Origin: Daphnia pulex
Lineage: Eukaryota > Arthropoda > Branchiopoda > Diplostraca > Daphniidae
Assembly (NCBI RefSeq): GCF_021134715.1
Contig: NC_060020.1
Coordinates: 6,014,001-6,078,000 of the forward strand
Direction of reading: 5' to 3'
DNA length: 64,000 nt
Part shown: positions 24,008-38,000 of the stretch, in pieces
How positions within the stretch are numbered: the first letter of the stretch is position 1
Layout: the number at the start of each line of letters is the position of its first letter
Made by a program: the position numbers and the translations under genes
The notes under the pieces: generated by a model
The model's database searches: none
What the model saw: only the letters and a program-made list of their open reading frames with translations
What the model was told of the DNA's origin: nothing

Positions 24008-25067
24008 TACACTAATAAAAGTTACTAAATACTAACACAAAAATCTTGTTTTTTCCTTCAGTAGGCTACTGTCTTCAACGAGCTGTCCCGCACTGTCCCG
24101 AGGCCGAAGCTTTCGATCAATTACTTCCTTGTTCCTTCTGCTTGAATGAAAACAATGCGATGTCAGTGACATCTATGATAGTATGATCTAAGCGAGAACA
24201 CTTCCGCATATTTTCAATAGTTTTTTTTTTTTTTTTTTTTTTTTTTTAACGGCGATAGATCCGGATCGGTCACGATAGGAATAAGGAAAGAAATTTAGAG
24301 CGGGCAAGATGGACTCCTACCTCCATCAGATGGAGGTAGGATAGTACTCGGGTGCAGTGCGATTTCTAAAACAAACACGAACAAAAACGAAATTAAGATG
24401 ATGATGATGACTCTCATACTAATAACTTTGAATTGCTAGTATAGAGAAATTCTGAGCGAGATAGGATTTCGTTCCGTCTGTTGGTCACGAATTTTTTAGT
24501 AATTCAAATCTGATCTTTTGCTGTGCGTGTGAGTTTATTTCCTGAATTCCCTCCTCAAGTACCGACGACTACCTAATACTTACCCATTTTAAATGTTTTG
24601 ACATCTAAATTTATGGTGGAGGGGTCACTTAGAAGAAAAAAGAACGCAGACATACGGATGAAGTTCATTTTACGCTTTGGCCATTTGAACCGCACTCGAA
24701 TTTTTGCACAGATCTTTTTACAATCTTTTTACTCTGAGAGGACAGCGCCATGTTAGTTTCGTCTGCGATCTAGAATCCTAATGAGAAAATTTTGTTGGAA
24801 AAAGAGTTTTGTCTATAACGTCTTGAACAAATTTCACGAATGCAAGGAATACGTGCTGTTGTATATTGTTAGTGCATAGGATAATAGTGACGTTCATGCG
24901 TTTATGTCCTACACTCCTACTGTTGTTTTTCACTACGTGGCGTATTATTGCAGTTAAAATAGGCGGGGCTTTTTATGTTTTATGGTTGCTGTTTAATCAT
25001 TTGATTTTGTTGTCTGCTATTTATTAGTACAAAAAGTAAAACATCACGAAAACCGTTAAGTGCCAAG
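24008..25067. promoter_or_regulatory. Bidirectional intergenic region TMEM41A / golgin-97
   Basis: A 1.06-kb gap between two divergent starts. It contains a run of 27 T at 24221-24247 and, 67 bp further on, a 27-bp perfect palindrome at 24315-24341 (TCCTACCTCCATC, one base, GATGGAGGTAGGA). No ORF with coding character. It must hold both promoters; the precise elements cannot be placed. Confidence 0.5.
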
Positions 25068-26869
25068 ATGTTTGCGAAATTAAAGAAAAAAGTTGAAGAT
25101 CTTGAAGGATCTGATTTACATAAATTAGCAAATTCTATAAGTTTCTCAAATATCAGTGGAGCTCCTGAAAAATCTCCTTCGTCTAATTCAATTAAGTCTC
25201 ACGATAACTTTGCTTCAACATCCCAGTCTCAAAAGGGATCAACTACGAGCTTATCCTCAATGGCAGGAACTTCGAAAAATGATGAAGCTGATGCCAATAT
25301 GGCAGCAGAAAAGAAATGGAGGCAAAGATTAGTTGAAATAGAGAATGAGTGGAGAGTGAAGGTTATGGTGCAAGAACATGAGAAGGAGCAGGTTGCTAAA
25401 GATCGTGACATGCTTGGACAGCAGAAAAGAAAAATGGAAGAAGAAATTAAGGAACTAAAAAGTATGTAGATGGTCTGTCACATTTAAAAAAACTTTTACA
25501 TTCATACTTTTTTTCATCTTCAGGTTATCAAGATAAATATCTGAAAGCAGAGGAAAACCTTAAATCGTTGCAGGAATCAAATAAACGAGAGTCAGCTTCC
25601 CTTCAGCTTTTGGTACATGGTCCTTCATACATATTATTAACAGTTAACGGTTTCAAGTTAACATTTTAATTTTAACATTTCAGTTGTCAAATGCAAGTGT
25701 TGAAGTTGAAGACATGAAAACCAAAGATGATTTACTTCAAAAAGAACTGAATAAAAAAGATGAAATGGTGAAAATGCTTCAGGTTCAACTACGACTCAAT
25801 GAGGAAATGCACCACAACACCCAAAGCTCAGATTCAGAGGTAAACAGTCAAGAACCCAATATCGATCGAATAGAACGAGAAAATCTCCTTCAGAAACAAA
25901 CAGAAACGGAAGAAAGGTTGAAGGCACTTGAAGAAACTTTGGTAAGATTGAATTGAGTTTTCCCTAGACTTTGCAAGTGCATTTGTCAATTTGAATTTCA
26001 TGTCCAGGTTGCAAAAGATGGCGAGCTTCAGCGGTTACAAAGGCATTTCGATCAAGGGAAATCAACTCTTGAAACCATGACGCAAAATTGGCAGGATGAA
26101 AAAACGCATAATTTAAGTTTGAAAGATAAAATAGCTCAGCTCTCGGAAGAAAAAGATCATTTCGTTGTGCGGAATGCAGAACTATCTCAGCAAGTGTCAC
26201 TGAGTCAACAGCAATTGCAGCGGACTGAGAAGGAATTGCGAGAGCTTCAGGATAAATTTAGCGACACGGAAAGGGAGAACCAACAAATTAAACTCCTTTT
26301 GTCAGACGCCGAAGCCCGGGACGAGAACTCTGAGAGAACGTGCAAATTGCGATCCCAAATTGTCGAATTGGAAGCCGCATTTTCAGAGAAGAACAAAACG
26401 ATTAAATTACAGCAACAGCGATTGAGCGACATGAAAAAGACTCTGCAGAAAGAACTGAAGAATCAAAATAATGATCCCGACAGTCTTTCGGTGCCGACAT
26501 CCGCGTCTTCCTCTACCGCTCCTAAAAGTCCCGTTCTACCCAAAGCCCCTCAACCTGCCAAGAATGAAATGGATGAAGTAAACTTTAAATATTTAAAGCA
26601 CGTCATATTCAAATTTTTAACGAGTCGGGAATACGAGGTAACAATTGCTTTATCGTCTTTAATTAAATTGATTTTTTAATTAATTTTATTTATTGTGCGG
26701 CTGGGTGTAGGCTCAGCATTTAACGCGGGCCGTTTCAACGTTGCTCAAGTTGACGCCAGATGAAGAGAAACTGCTGAAAGAAACGCTGGAGTGGAAAATG
26801 TCTTGGTTTCGATCACGGCCGGACTTGGGAACCGGCCAAGGCGCTATGTACATTCCACCAACGCACTGA
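25068..26869 (+). CDS. GOLGA1: Golgin-97-like GRIP-domain golgin
   Basis: Peripheral trans-Golgi coiled-coil tether recruited by ARL1 through its C-terminal GRIP domain. Five exons keep frame for 509 aa: 25068-25461, 25524-25612, 25684-25941, 26008-26637, 26711-26869. The N-terminal [13 protein letters not shown] matches golgin-97. A Ser/Asn-rich linker follows, then almost continuous heptad coiled coil ([20 protein letters not shown] and similar). The [20 protein letters not shown] segment before the GRIP domain is also golgin-97-like. The GRIP domain runs from [20 protein letters not shown] to [11 protein letters not shown], including the Tyr in the EYEAQHL turn region. It is about a third shorter than vertebrate golgin-97, by loss of coiled coil. 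Complete. Confidence 0.93.
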
Positions 26870-27489
26870 AGCAGAAGCACACCATCTCAGATTGCTTCTT
26901 GTTGTTTGATTTTCTTTTTCCTCCAACTATTTTAAGTTCGAGCCGCAGTTTAACAGCTGATTTGCTCCAAAGAATCTTAACATTGTACAGAATTCCTTTT
27001 CGACTTGATGTCGTTCGAACGCTCTACACGTTGCCTCCTTTGGGCCTGTCTGGATACTGCAGCTATAGTGAAATCATGTAATAATGGCTTTTTTTTTTAT
27101 TTAAAAAAAAATAATAATAATATTCCATTTCAATGTTTAATCATAGCCACGTGTTGTTTTCCCATAAATCTCCTCTATGCCTTAATTAATGGAACCTTTC
27201 AAACTGAAGTAATCAGTCCTCGCTTTTGATATTATTAGTAGGGGCGACGTAATTAGCTTTGGAATCGATTGTCAGGAGGAAAATGTAAATCCCGACGGGT
27301 TCATAAATCTTCTCGGTTTCTGTTTGGGTGGACGGGAGCTGCAATGTTTGCGACTTTAGGCGTTGATTGGTGTGTACTTAGAGAGCGAGCGAGCGATCCA
27401 AGATGGGTAATGGACTAGAAATAAAAAAAGGGAAAAACTAATATCGAAAAAAAAGGTATCCCGGCAATAGAAGGGAAATGTCTCGCGGG
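26870..27489. other. Golgin-97 3' flank
   Basis: Non-coding. The first few hundred bases are probably the golgin-97 3' UTR; no clear AATAAA was found close to the stop. An A/T-rich stretch lies around 27087-27125. Nothing else recognised. Confidence 0.4.
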
Positions 27490-28186
27490 AAATATTTGGA
27501 AGGAAGAAGATGATTATATTATATGATGCGCATATTTATCCATCAAGTAATACAGTCGCAATATTACGCAATACCGTCGGTGAAAAATTTGCGCCTTTAA
27601 CCGAAATCATTCAGAAACGTCATAGTGTTTTGCGCACAATGCGTATCGCAAAATTTTAACTCGTGAGCTGTGATGACATTGACATGTTTTTAACTTGTTC
27701 CTCAACTGTTATTCCGATCAGTACAGTTTTACAGACGTATATCATGGTACCATCAATTAATTTTTGAAATCTAAATTGAACAAGGGATATATTTAAAATT
27801 CTGAGCTGTGGCTCAGTCTGTCAAGAGCGTTATTGAATATCATGCCATGGCCTACCGATGAAAAATGGGCTGAAGCAATGTTACATATGTCACGGCACGG
27901 AACGTAAATTTAATACATTAACCCATTCTAGGGTCATTAATAAATGAACTATTATTGTCCTAATAAGAATCAATACCAAACATAATAACAATAAAACCAG
28001 TAAAACATCACACAATAAAGAGAAAGTTACTCAATAGATATTGTTAGCAAATGTGTCTTTAAGTAACTATGCCGCATAAGATTTGTAAAACAGGTGGTGG
28101 TATTAAAGTAATCCAAGTGAATAAATCTTTTTATAAACAACAAAGCTCATTTTCTAAATCGCATGCAGATTAACTGCAAAATCTAG
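27490..28186. repeat. Direct duplication, copy A
   Basis: About 700 bp aligned by eye with 28325-29023. Both copies start GGAAGGAAGAAGATGATTAT and end GCAGATTAACTGCAA(A/C)ATCTAG. Copy A has stops in the frame that is open in copy B. Shared landmarks include CTCGTGAGCTGT(G/C)ATGACATTG and TTAAAGT(A/T)AT...AATAAATCTTT. Confidence 0.8.
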
Positions 28187-28324
28187 TTATCAACGGAAAA
28201 CATTAAACTAGCTCCGTCAAAAGCAAATAATTATCGTGAATTCGTTGATTTCTAGACACGCCCCCCTCTTCCACTTCGTTTGACGCGCGTACCTTTTCTT
28301 TTTCTTTTATAAATTCTTCCTAGG

Positions 28325-29023
28325 AAAATGTGTGGAAGGAAGAAGATGATTATTGTATGATGCGCATTTATCCATCAGATATACTAGTAGAATCAATGGC
28401 TTCCGCAATATTACACAATACCGTCAGTGAAAAGGTTGCGCACTTGAGCCCTTCACCGAAACAATTAAGGAAAAAGTTACTAGCTGGCAAACGAAGTGTT
28501 TGGCGCACGAGGTTTACCGCAGAATATTATCTCGTGAGCTGTCATGACATTGGCGTGGTTTATCATTATCTGTAACTGTTTTTCCAATCAGCACAGTTTC
28601 ACGCATGTAAATCACGGTAAAATCACTTGAGTTTTTACAATCGAAATGGAACAAGGGGATACATTTATTATTCTGATCTCGGTATCAGTAAGAGTTAAGT
28701 GATGGCATATCATGGTTTATTAAAGAATCTTGAAGAAGATGATGTCACAGAGAAGCTTTTTCAGTTAACTGATCCCTTCCATCTATCAAGTTCATTTTAT
28801 AATAATTGATACGTCGATTTTCATCAAACAAATTAGTGTCACTGTAAATTAATATGAGCGAAAACTACTAGTTTGTATCGTTAGCAAATCTGTCTATCCT
28901 CAACGATACCGCACACGATTTTTAAAACACGAGGCAGTGTTAAAGTTATCTAAGCCAATAAATCTTTACTTGACAAAAAAAGCTCATTTGCCAAATTATA
29001 TGCAGATTAACTGCAACATCTAG
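28325..29023. repeat. Direct duplication, copy B, with an 81-codon ORF
   Basis: Second, diverged copy offset by about 837 bp. It carries a plus-strand ORF at 28330-28575 (MWKEEDDYCMMRIYPSDILV...) that is interrupted in copy A. The peptide is not recognised; it may be a relic of one exon of a duplicated gene. Confidence 0.8.
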
Positions 29024-32000
29024 ATCGCCCATCTAGAAGCAACAAGCGTCTCGCCAGTATCACCCAGTGGAATGGAGTGCCACCCGAGGGTGATAGAACG
29101 ACGGAAGTATCGGAAGAGTGCGCAAACGCAGTGGCAACATTTTCTGGCGGAGGGGGGTTCACGGTTCGAGCAAATCTTTTCCCTCCTCCTACTCTCCTAT
29201 CCGTCTGATCCCCGAGCACGGCAAGCCCTCGCCTCAAAAACCCGGCAGAGTTTGGGTGGTAATCTCACAGGTCATTCGAGCACGCCCGGATGCACACGGG
29301 GCATTTCCAGAGGTCCTCCTGCGTGTGTTGTGTGTGTATGTGTGTGTGGCTTTTTTGTTTTAACTTCTTCTTCTCTTAGTGGACGTTATTGCATCAACAG
29401 TGCGGTGAGCCGAAACAATTTGGATTTCTCTTCTTCGTCGACCGAACAGAAAAAATCAGTGCGGGTTGCGGTTTGTCCGGCTGCCATTCAATTTCGTCGG
29501 GTTATCTCCAGTCTGGAATCTTCAATAGTCTTTGCCGCCTCTCTCAGTGCCATGACACTCAGGTACACCCAACCGAATCTCTCTATTCCGTTTCACCTTT
29601 CAACTTTCCTTCCTCTCTTTCTCTCTCTCTCTCACGCAAATGGAAATTTGCATCCATACAATGCCAGCAGCAGTCGATCCCTGCAGCAAAACTGGAAAGT
29701 AATCCATCTGTTTGCTATTGCGATTCTGATATATATAGTATGTAATATGCATGCGCTGTTTATTCTGCTCGCCCTAAACCTTTTTGGCCTAGCAATCATT
29801 CAAAGTAATTTTTTTCACTTTTTTTTCTGATCGTAATGCTTTGAATCCGCCGGTCGCTGCGGGCTGTCTACTCCCGGTGGCAGTGTAGAACATGCATAAT
29901 ATCACGAGTTATTTCTTATTTTTTTTGGAACAAGAAAGAGTTTAGCCGCAGTGGCCTGATATTTTATTCCTTTTTTTTTAGTCCTATTGAAAACTGAGTC
30001 GATATTATGTCGTATAGTAGCTGATCAATTTTTGATGGGCTCCACCAGCAACGTCGAAATGGGGGGATAGAGAGGAATGAAAAAGAATTCTGGAGGAGAA
30101 GGAAGCAGCTCTTGTGAAAGAGATAGGAATAAAAAAAAATAGGATTGGATAGGATAGGATAGGATAGGGGGGACTGCTGTTACAAAAGCAATCGATTACG
30201 TTCGTGGGATATATCGTGATCTTGTCAGGATGGCGGAGAATCAGACATCAAAATCGGGTCAATACTGTTTTTCCCTCCTCTCTATCTCGATTTCAATTGA
30301 AACCTTTTCTCGGTCGACCCTTCTTTGTGCATTTGCCCGAGTCCTTTTTCAAAGGGGGCGCAGAGAGTTGGCCCTGATTTGACTCTCTTGCAGACTGGTC
30401 CAGTTTGAACTAATTAAATGGAATTGCCTCGGCATATTTTCCGAATGCAGCTCGCCGAATTGGGAATGGATGAGGGCAGAGCGGGTAGCGATCGGAAGAC
30501 GGATGGGCCAAATGAAGAAGAAATAAAAAAAGGTTCTGATTTTCTACGTCATCGCGAGAATAAATAAATAAAAAAAGAAGTTGCTAGGAACTGTGCCGAA
30601 GGCGATATACACGGCCAGAGGAGAACGCCGAATGTGATTGGGGACCTGAAATTGAATAAAAGGATTATTTCATCCGGAAGGAGGGAATAAGGGGGGGAAA
30701 AAAAAAGAAGAAAACGAAGGAACTAAATTGTCAAGCGCGCGCGTCAGGAGGGGCCCGGCCCTGCTCCGCCTTGTGCTGTTCATCCAGGAGAGAGAAATGT
30801 GTAACTACAACTACGCCAAACACACGATCGATTGGCTCAAAATCTCTATTGTTTCACGAAACGAGTGGGGACGATCAAAGTGTGACGACTTTCAGTCGGG
30901 AAAAGATAAACGGAGATCCCCCCTTCTCTCTCCGACACTCACGGATCAATTGTTTTCCGTCCGTCTCCCTCAGATTTGATGCGATCTTTTACTACTTTTT
31001 GAAAGAGCTCCAACATTTTATTATTGGGCCAGTATCACGGAGAGATTTTGTGTGTAACGTCCAGGGGTCGTAATAGCTCAACACGGACGTTCTTTTCTGA
31101 TCTGCTGGAACAACCCGGAGACTTTGGCTTGCATGGCCGCCATGTGATGTATAATGGTCCGAGCTCCTACAGCATAGATCCTCTTTTCTATTTCTCTCTC
31201 TCTCTTTTTTTTCCAGCTTGTCATGTTAGTAGTTTTACTTGTTTTAGCTCCTTATCCTTAATACTTTTCTTCGTATTTTTGGACAAATCGCGGGGGAGAA
31301 AAGAGTGGCGCAGTTATTCCGGGTGCCCTAATATAATACGCCACGCCGAGTTTTCGGGTTGTCGGATCATTTTCACATGCGGAATCTATTAGTTCAACGC
31401 TGCGTGTAAGTTGGCCATTTCGTACACTCGCCTTTTCGTCTGAATATATTGATCTTTAGATATTCTTTCGGTTCAATCGAGTCTGAAAAAAAGAAGAGGA
31501 GACATTTCTTTTTCTCGTCCATATTCATCTGGTCGTGTTAGCATTTTCTGTCGCCCGAGTTGTGACCCCAGCGCAGCAGCAGCGGTTTTAGACCATCGGC
31601 AGTCGCGTCACGATCCCGTTTAGTCGCCCAAAGTGTAAGGCATTAGCATACAAGGCATGGCAGGCAGCAGAATGTGAGATATTATATAAAAAAAGAAGAA
31701 GAAGACAGTGGTTTGGGAGACAAATTCCCAGGAAAAAAAGAAAATCCCAGGAAGAAAAATTATCGAGACTCAAAATGTTCCATTCGTGAAGTTGAGACTA
31801 AAGTCTATATGGAATGTTTGGTATCCTGCCGAAAGTTTTGATTTTAAAAGTGAAACGACGGTCTCCTGGAAACGTCACAGGATCGTTCCTTATTCGGGAC
31901 ACATCGATGTGTGTCAAGTCAAAGAATTGAGAAACATGTTCAGCCCTGGGAACTTAACATTTTTTAATATTTTCCCGGGGGCGCTAGAGCTTCCAGCTGC

Positions 32001-35000
32001 TGCTGTTGCTAGTACCAAGATATAAAACGAAATGTCTTACAACGAGCGCGTGACTGTACTCTTTGGCGGGCTGTGGTGATGTTGCCGGGATCATCTCTCT
32101 GCTCGGAGCCTGCCGTCGCCATAGTGTTTTTAGACGACTCCCTCCACGCTCCACTGCCTTTCTTACCTTTTATTTTATTTTTTTATTTTTTATTTCCTGC
32201 CGTGAAATAAAATTTGATGTTTCTTTCGGCGAAATGGATTGGCACAGGCAGCACAAGTCACGCCAGCCATTTTTCTTGTTTTCTCCATTTCGATATGTAT
32301 CGTGACACGAAGCTCTATATGCGGATGGATATAGAGAGATGATTGCAAAAATGCGCTCTGTAGAATTTTTGATTCCTCCTACCAGATCCGCCCGGATGGG
32401 AATTGGAGCGGATTTCGACTGACGCCCATCAGCTGCTAGGCTGTGGTTTTCCCGGGGTAGACAGATCGCTTATTATACAAGATGGCAATGACATTTTCGT
32501 TGATCGTATGTATCTGCTCTTGCAGAAGATGTTGTAGTATGTGGTGGGGTCGAGCGACAGGGACAGAGAAGGATGTCCAACCGGAATATCTCGACCTCCC
32601 CCTCAGTTTCTCGGAATAACAAAAGCGGAACCGAAGAAGACACACACACACACAAAGATAATGGAGTGGTGGTAGTGGGAGGGTTAAAAGAGAAAAAAAG
32701 GCTTTAATGTTTTTACATGACTTTTATATGTGTATACGTCCGCTATGTACTGTAGCTTGGCTCTTTTTGGGCGTGTTCCATTATTCTTCTTTGTTGTTGC
32801 GCTCGTTTTTATTTTTTTTCTTTTTGATTTTTTTGATTTTTCGATTTTTCCCCGGCCGGAATTTTTCGGCGGCTACCACACCATTTTTGTGTGGTCTTTC
32901 TCTCCTTTGAGATTTATTTCCGCTCAGACGATGAGAGAGAAGGGACGTCGTCGTCGTCGTTCCGCCCTTCAGGATTCCCTTTTCTCGGCTGCTGGGCGAA
33001 AAAATAAGAAAAGAAAAGAAAAGTTGTCCTCACAGCAGCATCTTGGTGCTGCCTTTTTTACTGCCGCTCCGCTGGCGTCCAACTTGTCGAAGTGAAAGAG
33101 TGAGTGACAGGACTATTAAGCTGAAGGAAGACAAAAAATAAAAAATGGGCCCGGCACATTTTTATGTGTGTGCGAATCTCTTTGTGTTGTCGGCCGCCCC
33201 TTTTTTATGTGTTGGATGTCGACCCCCCTCGACACACTCTGTCTCCAAGTTACATGCGCATTTCTCCATGGACACACACACGCACAACGATCCCTATTTT
33301 CTTTTAGGAGGCCGAGTCTTATATAACAAACGCAACATCAACAACGATCTTTCCTTTTCTTTCTTTCTGGGCGTTGCTTTTTTTATTTGATTTTATTTAT
33401 CGGCAGACGAGAGAGAGAGAGAGATAATGGGCGTGGTGGGAACGGTGACACGCACACGTCTGGATACAACTCCCATTTGATCCGCCGCGGTCGTTAAGAC
33501 TATTTCTGCTTGCGTCGTCCCCATCATTTCACGTCAATCGCATCTCATCAATTATAGAACCGTCCGACTCCCAATCACTCATCTGCGACCAGTCCCAGCT
33601 CTTATAGTCGACCAATTTTAGACATATCTTTTGCGGCAATAAAAGAATCGAATAAAGGTCGGTCCATTTTCTGCGTGAGACGTGTATACTACCTCAACTA
33701 TGCACGGACGGACCGGACTGGACCTGGACCTGGGGTCTCTTGGCTAAATTCGATTTAGTTCGTTGCTGCTCAAGCGTCTGAAAGAGAAAAAAAAGAAAGG
33801 AGAGCTAACCGGAGATAATGACATTGTTTGCCTAACTTGCCCATGTTGTACCGTCGCCTAACTTTTTATTTTATTTTTTTCGGTTCAGTTTAAGTGCAAT
33901 AGAATTCCGTTCTTTCTGGGCAATTTACTTAAAGGGCGATATAATAATATAAGACACTAGGAGGAAAATAGGACATTATACTTTTGATATTATTCCTGCG
34001 TGTATTTACACATTCCAGTCGTGCCGTCGTGTTTTCCCATCAAGAGTCTCTCTCTCTCCCGTTTTTCTCTTTTTCTTTCTTGTCGACACACGGAAGAAGA
34101 AAAAAGGAAATGGATCGGTAGGTCCGCTGTACATGTGTGTGTGGACATAAGCGGATGATGATGAATCGTCGCCTTGCTGAATCCCCAACGATAAGAGAAA
34201 AACGACGCGTTCTCTCTCCCCCTTTTCTTATTCTATTCCCTGCGACCTGCGTTTATATTATAAAAGAAGAAGATGGCGACGACGACAGGATCATCACATC
34301 ACCAAATGCCGTTTTCTCTGTCCTCCATTAAATGTACCGTCAATAGAATAACCATCCGGAATAAAGTTGAATCGAATTTCTTTTATCCCAAGCGCATCAA
34401 AAAAGAATTGATTGTATTTAGAATTAAAATTAATACGACACTTGAATCAAACGTCGTTTTCCATCTCGTTTCACTCCGCCTAATCTCCCACGACTGGTGG
34501 TGATGTCGACCTATAATTTCGAATTAGATTTTTGTTTTGAAAAAAGACAACGACATTTCTAGGCGATTCAAAAGGGCGCGTGAAATATTCAAAGCAATGA
34601 ACGAGCTTGTCTATGCGTGATAGTTTGATTAGAGAGTGTTGTGTGTCAAGCGTCGTGTGTGTGCTGAGTTGATGACGGAATAAAAACGAGTGAGAGCTGC
34701 GAGAAAAGCCGCTCTGACGGCGCCGGCTTCATGTTCCATTTTCAATTTGATTGATAAATAGGATCTAATCTGTGTATATATGATGAGCTTGCCAGGATGT
34801 AGAAAAGGGCGGGGATTTTCATTTGCATTTCGATTTGAATCGATTCCGGTACTATACCTAGACATGGGCTGATGCTGGCAAATGTGTTTCTATGAAAAGC
34901 GGATCTATTGGGCCAGGCAAAGTGGGAAATAGGAAGAAAAAGATCCCTGAAACTTGTTCTATCAATGGATACGTATATTGACGTTCATATCTAAATAACT

Positions 35001-38000
35001 GGAAGGGATGTCTGTGTATCCCATATAGACGGAGCGTGATCTTCCTGTATTTTATCCACCGTTCCAGCGCCTTCAGATAGATCTGCGCTGTTTCATCTCT
35101 ATTACACAAGCCTTTTTTGTTTTGTTCGCTGGCCGTTTATGTACAATACAAAAGCACCAGGCCCCAGTTGCTTCGACGGGCGCGCTAATATCCGCTGTAC
35201 ACGGCACTCCTCCTCCCTCCCCCCTGCTCAAAACTAATTGGGAACGACGACGTGCCAGCGACGCGCTTGTTATTTATCGGAGAAAAAAGCGGCGCGCAGG
35301 ATGGACGCGGCCGTTATTCTCCATCTTATTACATCATCAACTCTCTCTCTCTCTCCCCCCTTCCGAACATACCCTTGATTGGATGGCAAGAGAAGAGATC
35401 TCTCCTTCTGTAATTATTCCACCCATCAGCATATACTTTATATATCAGACTGATTCCATAGATATTCCTTCCTTCATCCACCCACCCATCGTGTGATCAA
35501 CATCCGTTAAGACTATCACCGTTTGAATTTGGCGCCTCAGAGTATTTCTTTTATTCATTTTGGTTACGGAGAAAGAGATGGATGGCACCTCCCCGTAAAG
35601 TCTTCTGGGAATCCATCAAATCGAGACTAAGACAGCCGGCTCTCGTCTAGATGTATATATATAGTCGTATAGAACCGCAAGGCCAGCCAAGATGTAGTCC
35701 GGCAACCGGCAAAGCTAGCTAACAAGTGAGATTAAGCCGCGGGAGCTTTAGCCCGATATACTCTGATACCATCACTTTCTGGTTGTGAAAGCGGGAGCCA
35801 TAAATCAATCGCTTGGATTACGTCAAAAGCATATACAGCCTGCACACACACTATAGTACACGTCAGAGAACTTGCGGGTGCTAACTAAAAAGAGAATCAA
35901 TATAAAAAGAAGAAAAGAACTAGAGAGGTATATAGATTCCCATTTATACTGCCGTTGTGTGTACGTATATTTATAGTCTCCTATATTCTGATCCAAGGCA
36001 CTGAACTGAGTTTTCCATTAATACCTATATGCACATGTAATATACTGGCGAGTTGTTTCTTTCTAGTCAATCCTGTGCTGCTGCCACAATAGGAGGGCGA
36101 GGGCAAAAATACACTGGGGATTTTCTGACGATCCTACTCTGTGTGTATATAACATCAAGTGCTCCTGTGTACGAATAAAGTTGCTGCTACGGTTGCCGGG
36201 CCGCGCCATCAAATGCTTTTCAATGGAAATAGATCGTCTCTTTTTTTCCTTCTTCTTTTTTTTATTTCTGGGCCCCTGCATCACAAACAAGTGTAGATTC
36301 TCTCATCTACTCCGTTGAGGATTGCTGGATACACACTGCACACACACACTGAGTGACCTTATCCTCTGTTGTGCTGCTCTGCTCCGGCTATATAAGGCAA
36401 AGCTCGGAAGAAACTCGGGCTAGTTCTTTTCACCCTTCGCACTCTTCTATATACCGTGGTGTAGTTTGGATATACCAAAAACAGCATCGAACTTTTATAG
36501 ATAAGACGTGTTTTCACCAGTTCTATTATATAGAAAGGTATTATGTATTTATACTCTGTAACAATGTCTATGTATAGTGGAGACTATGTCTTTATTGTTG
36601 ATTCTGTTGTGACGCTATTTGGATATTCTACATCCGTTGGATCTTTTTATTTCGAATTTAATTACGTCCAGCAGCAGGGAATTTAGTGTCTCATTTGATC
36701 CACTGCTGGTGGTTAGATCCCGTTTCAACTAGACAGCGCGCAGAGTCTGGGGTCGACGCTGTCGTGTTAACTGCTTGTCTGTGTTTATTTATACATCCGG
36801 TTTCTTGGATGTTTTCCGGCTGATATTTTTCTTTCTTCCCCTCTCTCTCTCGGATGTCCGACTCACGGTCTGGCGGACCCGGCCATTCTCCCTTACATAA
36901 AGCTGTCACTCAAAAAGACAACCGAAAGATATCAAATAAATAAATAAGAAAATAAGAAGAAGAAACAAAGCGGCTGTAATTCTATACACAGTGAAGGATG
37001 GTCGAGAGTATAATAAACTATCAGGAACACAGAAACTGGAAAGAGATATATAATATAGGACGCCGGGTTTTTATGGATGCTGTATAAGGCTTTATGTTAT
37101 TAGCACACAAGGACGGACCGAGAAGGTGCTGGTGGTCGGTGGGAACACGACCGCAAGAGCCTAGCCCGTCGTACATACATACTACAAGCATCAGGAGTAT
37201 AGAGAGACGAGCGAGAGATGAGGCCTCTGTACTCTATACATGTAATCCTCTTGTGTGTTCGATTGTGTGTTTTTGTCTAGCGCACACATCACATAGCCTC
37301 GAGTGGGACTCGGATATTGATTTCACATCGAACGCGGGACCCAACACAAAAAAAAGTGGGTGGGGAGGAAATAGATTGTCAATTTCCATCGGATATGATA
37401 AACATTTGCGCATAGATTAGACGCCCGGGTGATGTTGAAATGAATGCGAGAGCTGTACAACATAGATCGTCCGAAGGAAGAAAAGCGTTTGTGAGATATT
37501 TATTTAGAGAGTGTATATCAAGTTTGTGTCCGCCGAGTATATAATAGCCTATAGTGCGTCTATATAATAGAGACAACGATGTGTGTGGGAGTGAAAACTC
37601 TGTGGTGGTGCTGCAGGATCGCTATAGCTGCACTGCGTTGCTGCTGCTACTACTGCTGTGTCGGAAGAGAGAAATGTCAAGAGCCCGGCGAATAACTTAT
37701 GAGAACTAAAAGCGCAGTGCATTGGCCTTTTTCTTTTTCCCTTTTTCTTTCGAGGGTTGGCTGCTATTTCTTTAATGTCCTCCTCTTTTCTCGCTTGTGC
37801 AGTGCCATAAAACTTTTCTACCCTTATATAGACTATAGCGGACGTATACATCTACTAACTATACAGTTTGCGAATGCAATAGATAAAATGAGAGATCCGC
37901 AGTGGAGATACAGCGATCCTATTAAAAAAGAAACGTTCGGGAAATTTCCCACAGTTAACTGCTGCTGCACGAGTGCTGGATGTGTCTGGATGAAAACTTT

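Noticed and set aside
29057-29094. Short stem TATCACCC...GGGTGATA
   Set aside because: Eight base pairs with a long loop; not enough to call an RNA element.
29072-29830. 252-codon plus-strand ORF
   Set aside because: It mixes low-complexity Ser/Leu/Phe stretches and runs through GT and TC microsatellites; no domain, no splice context.
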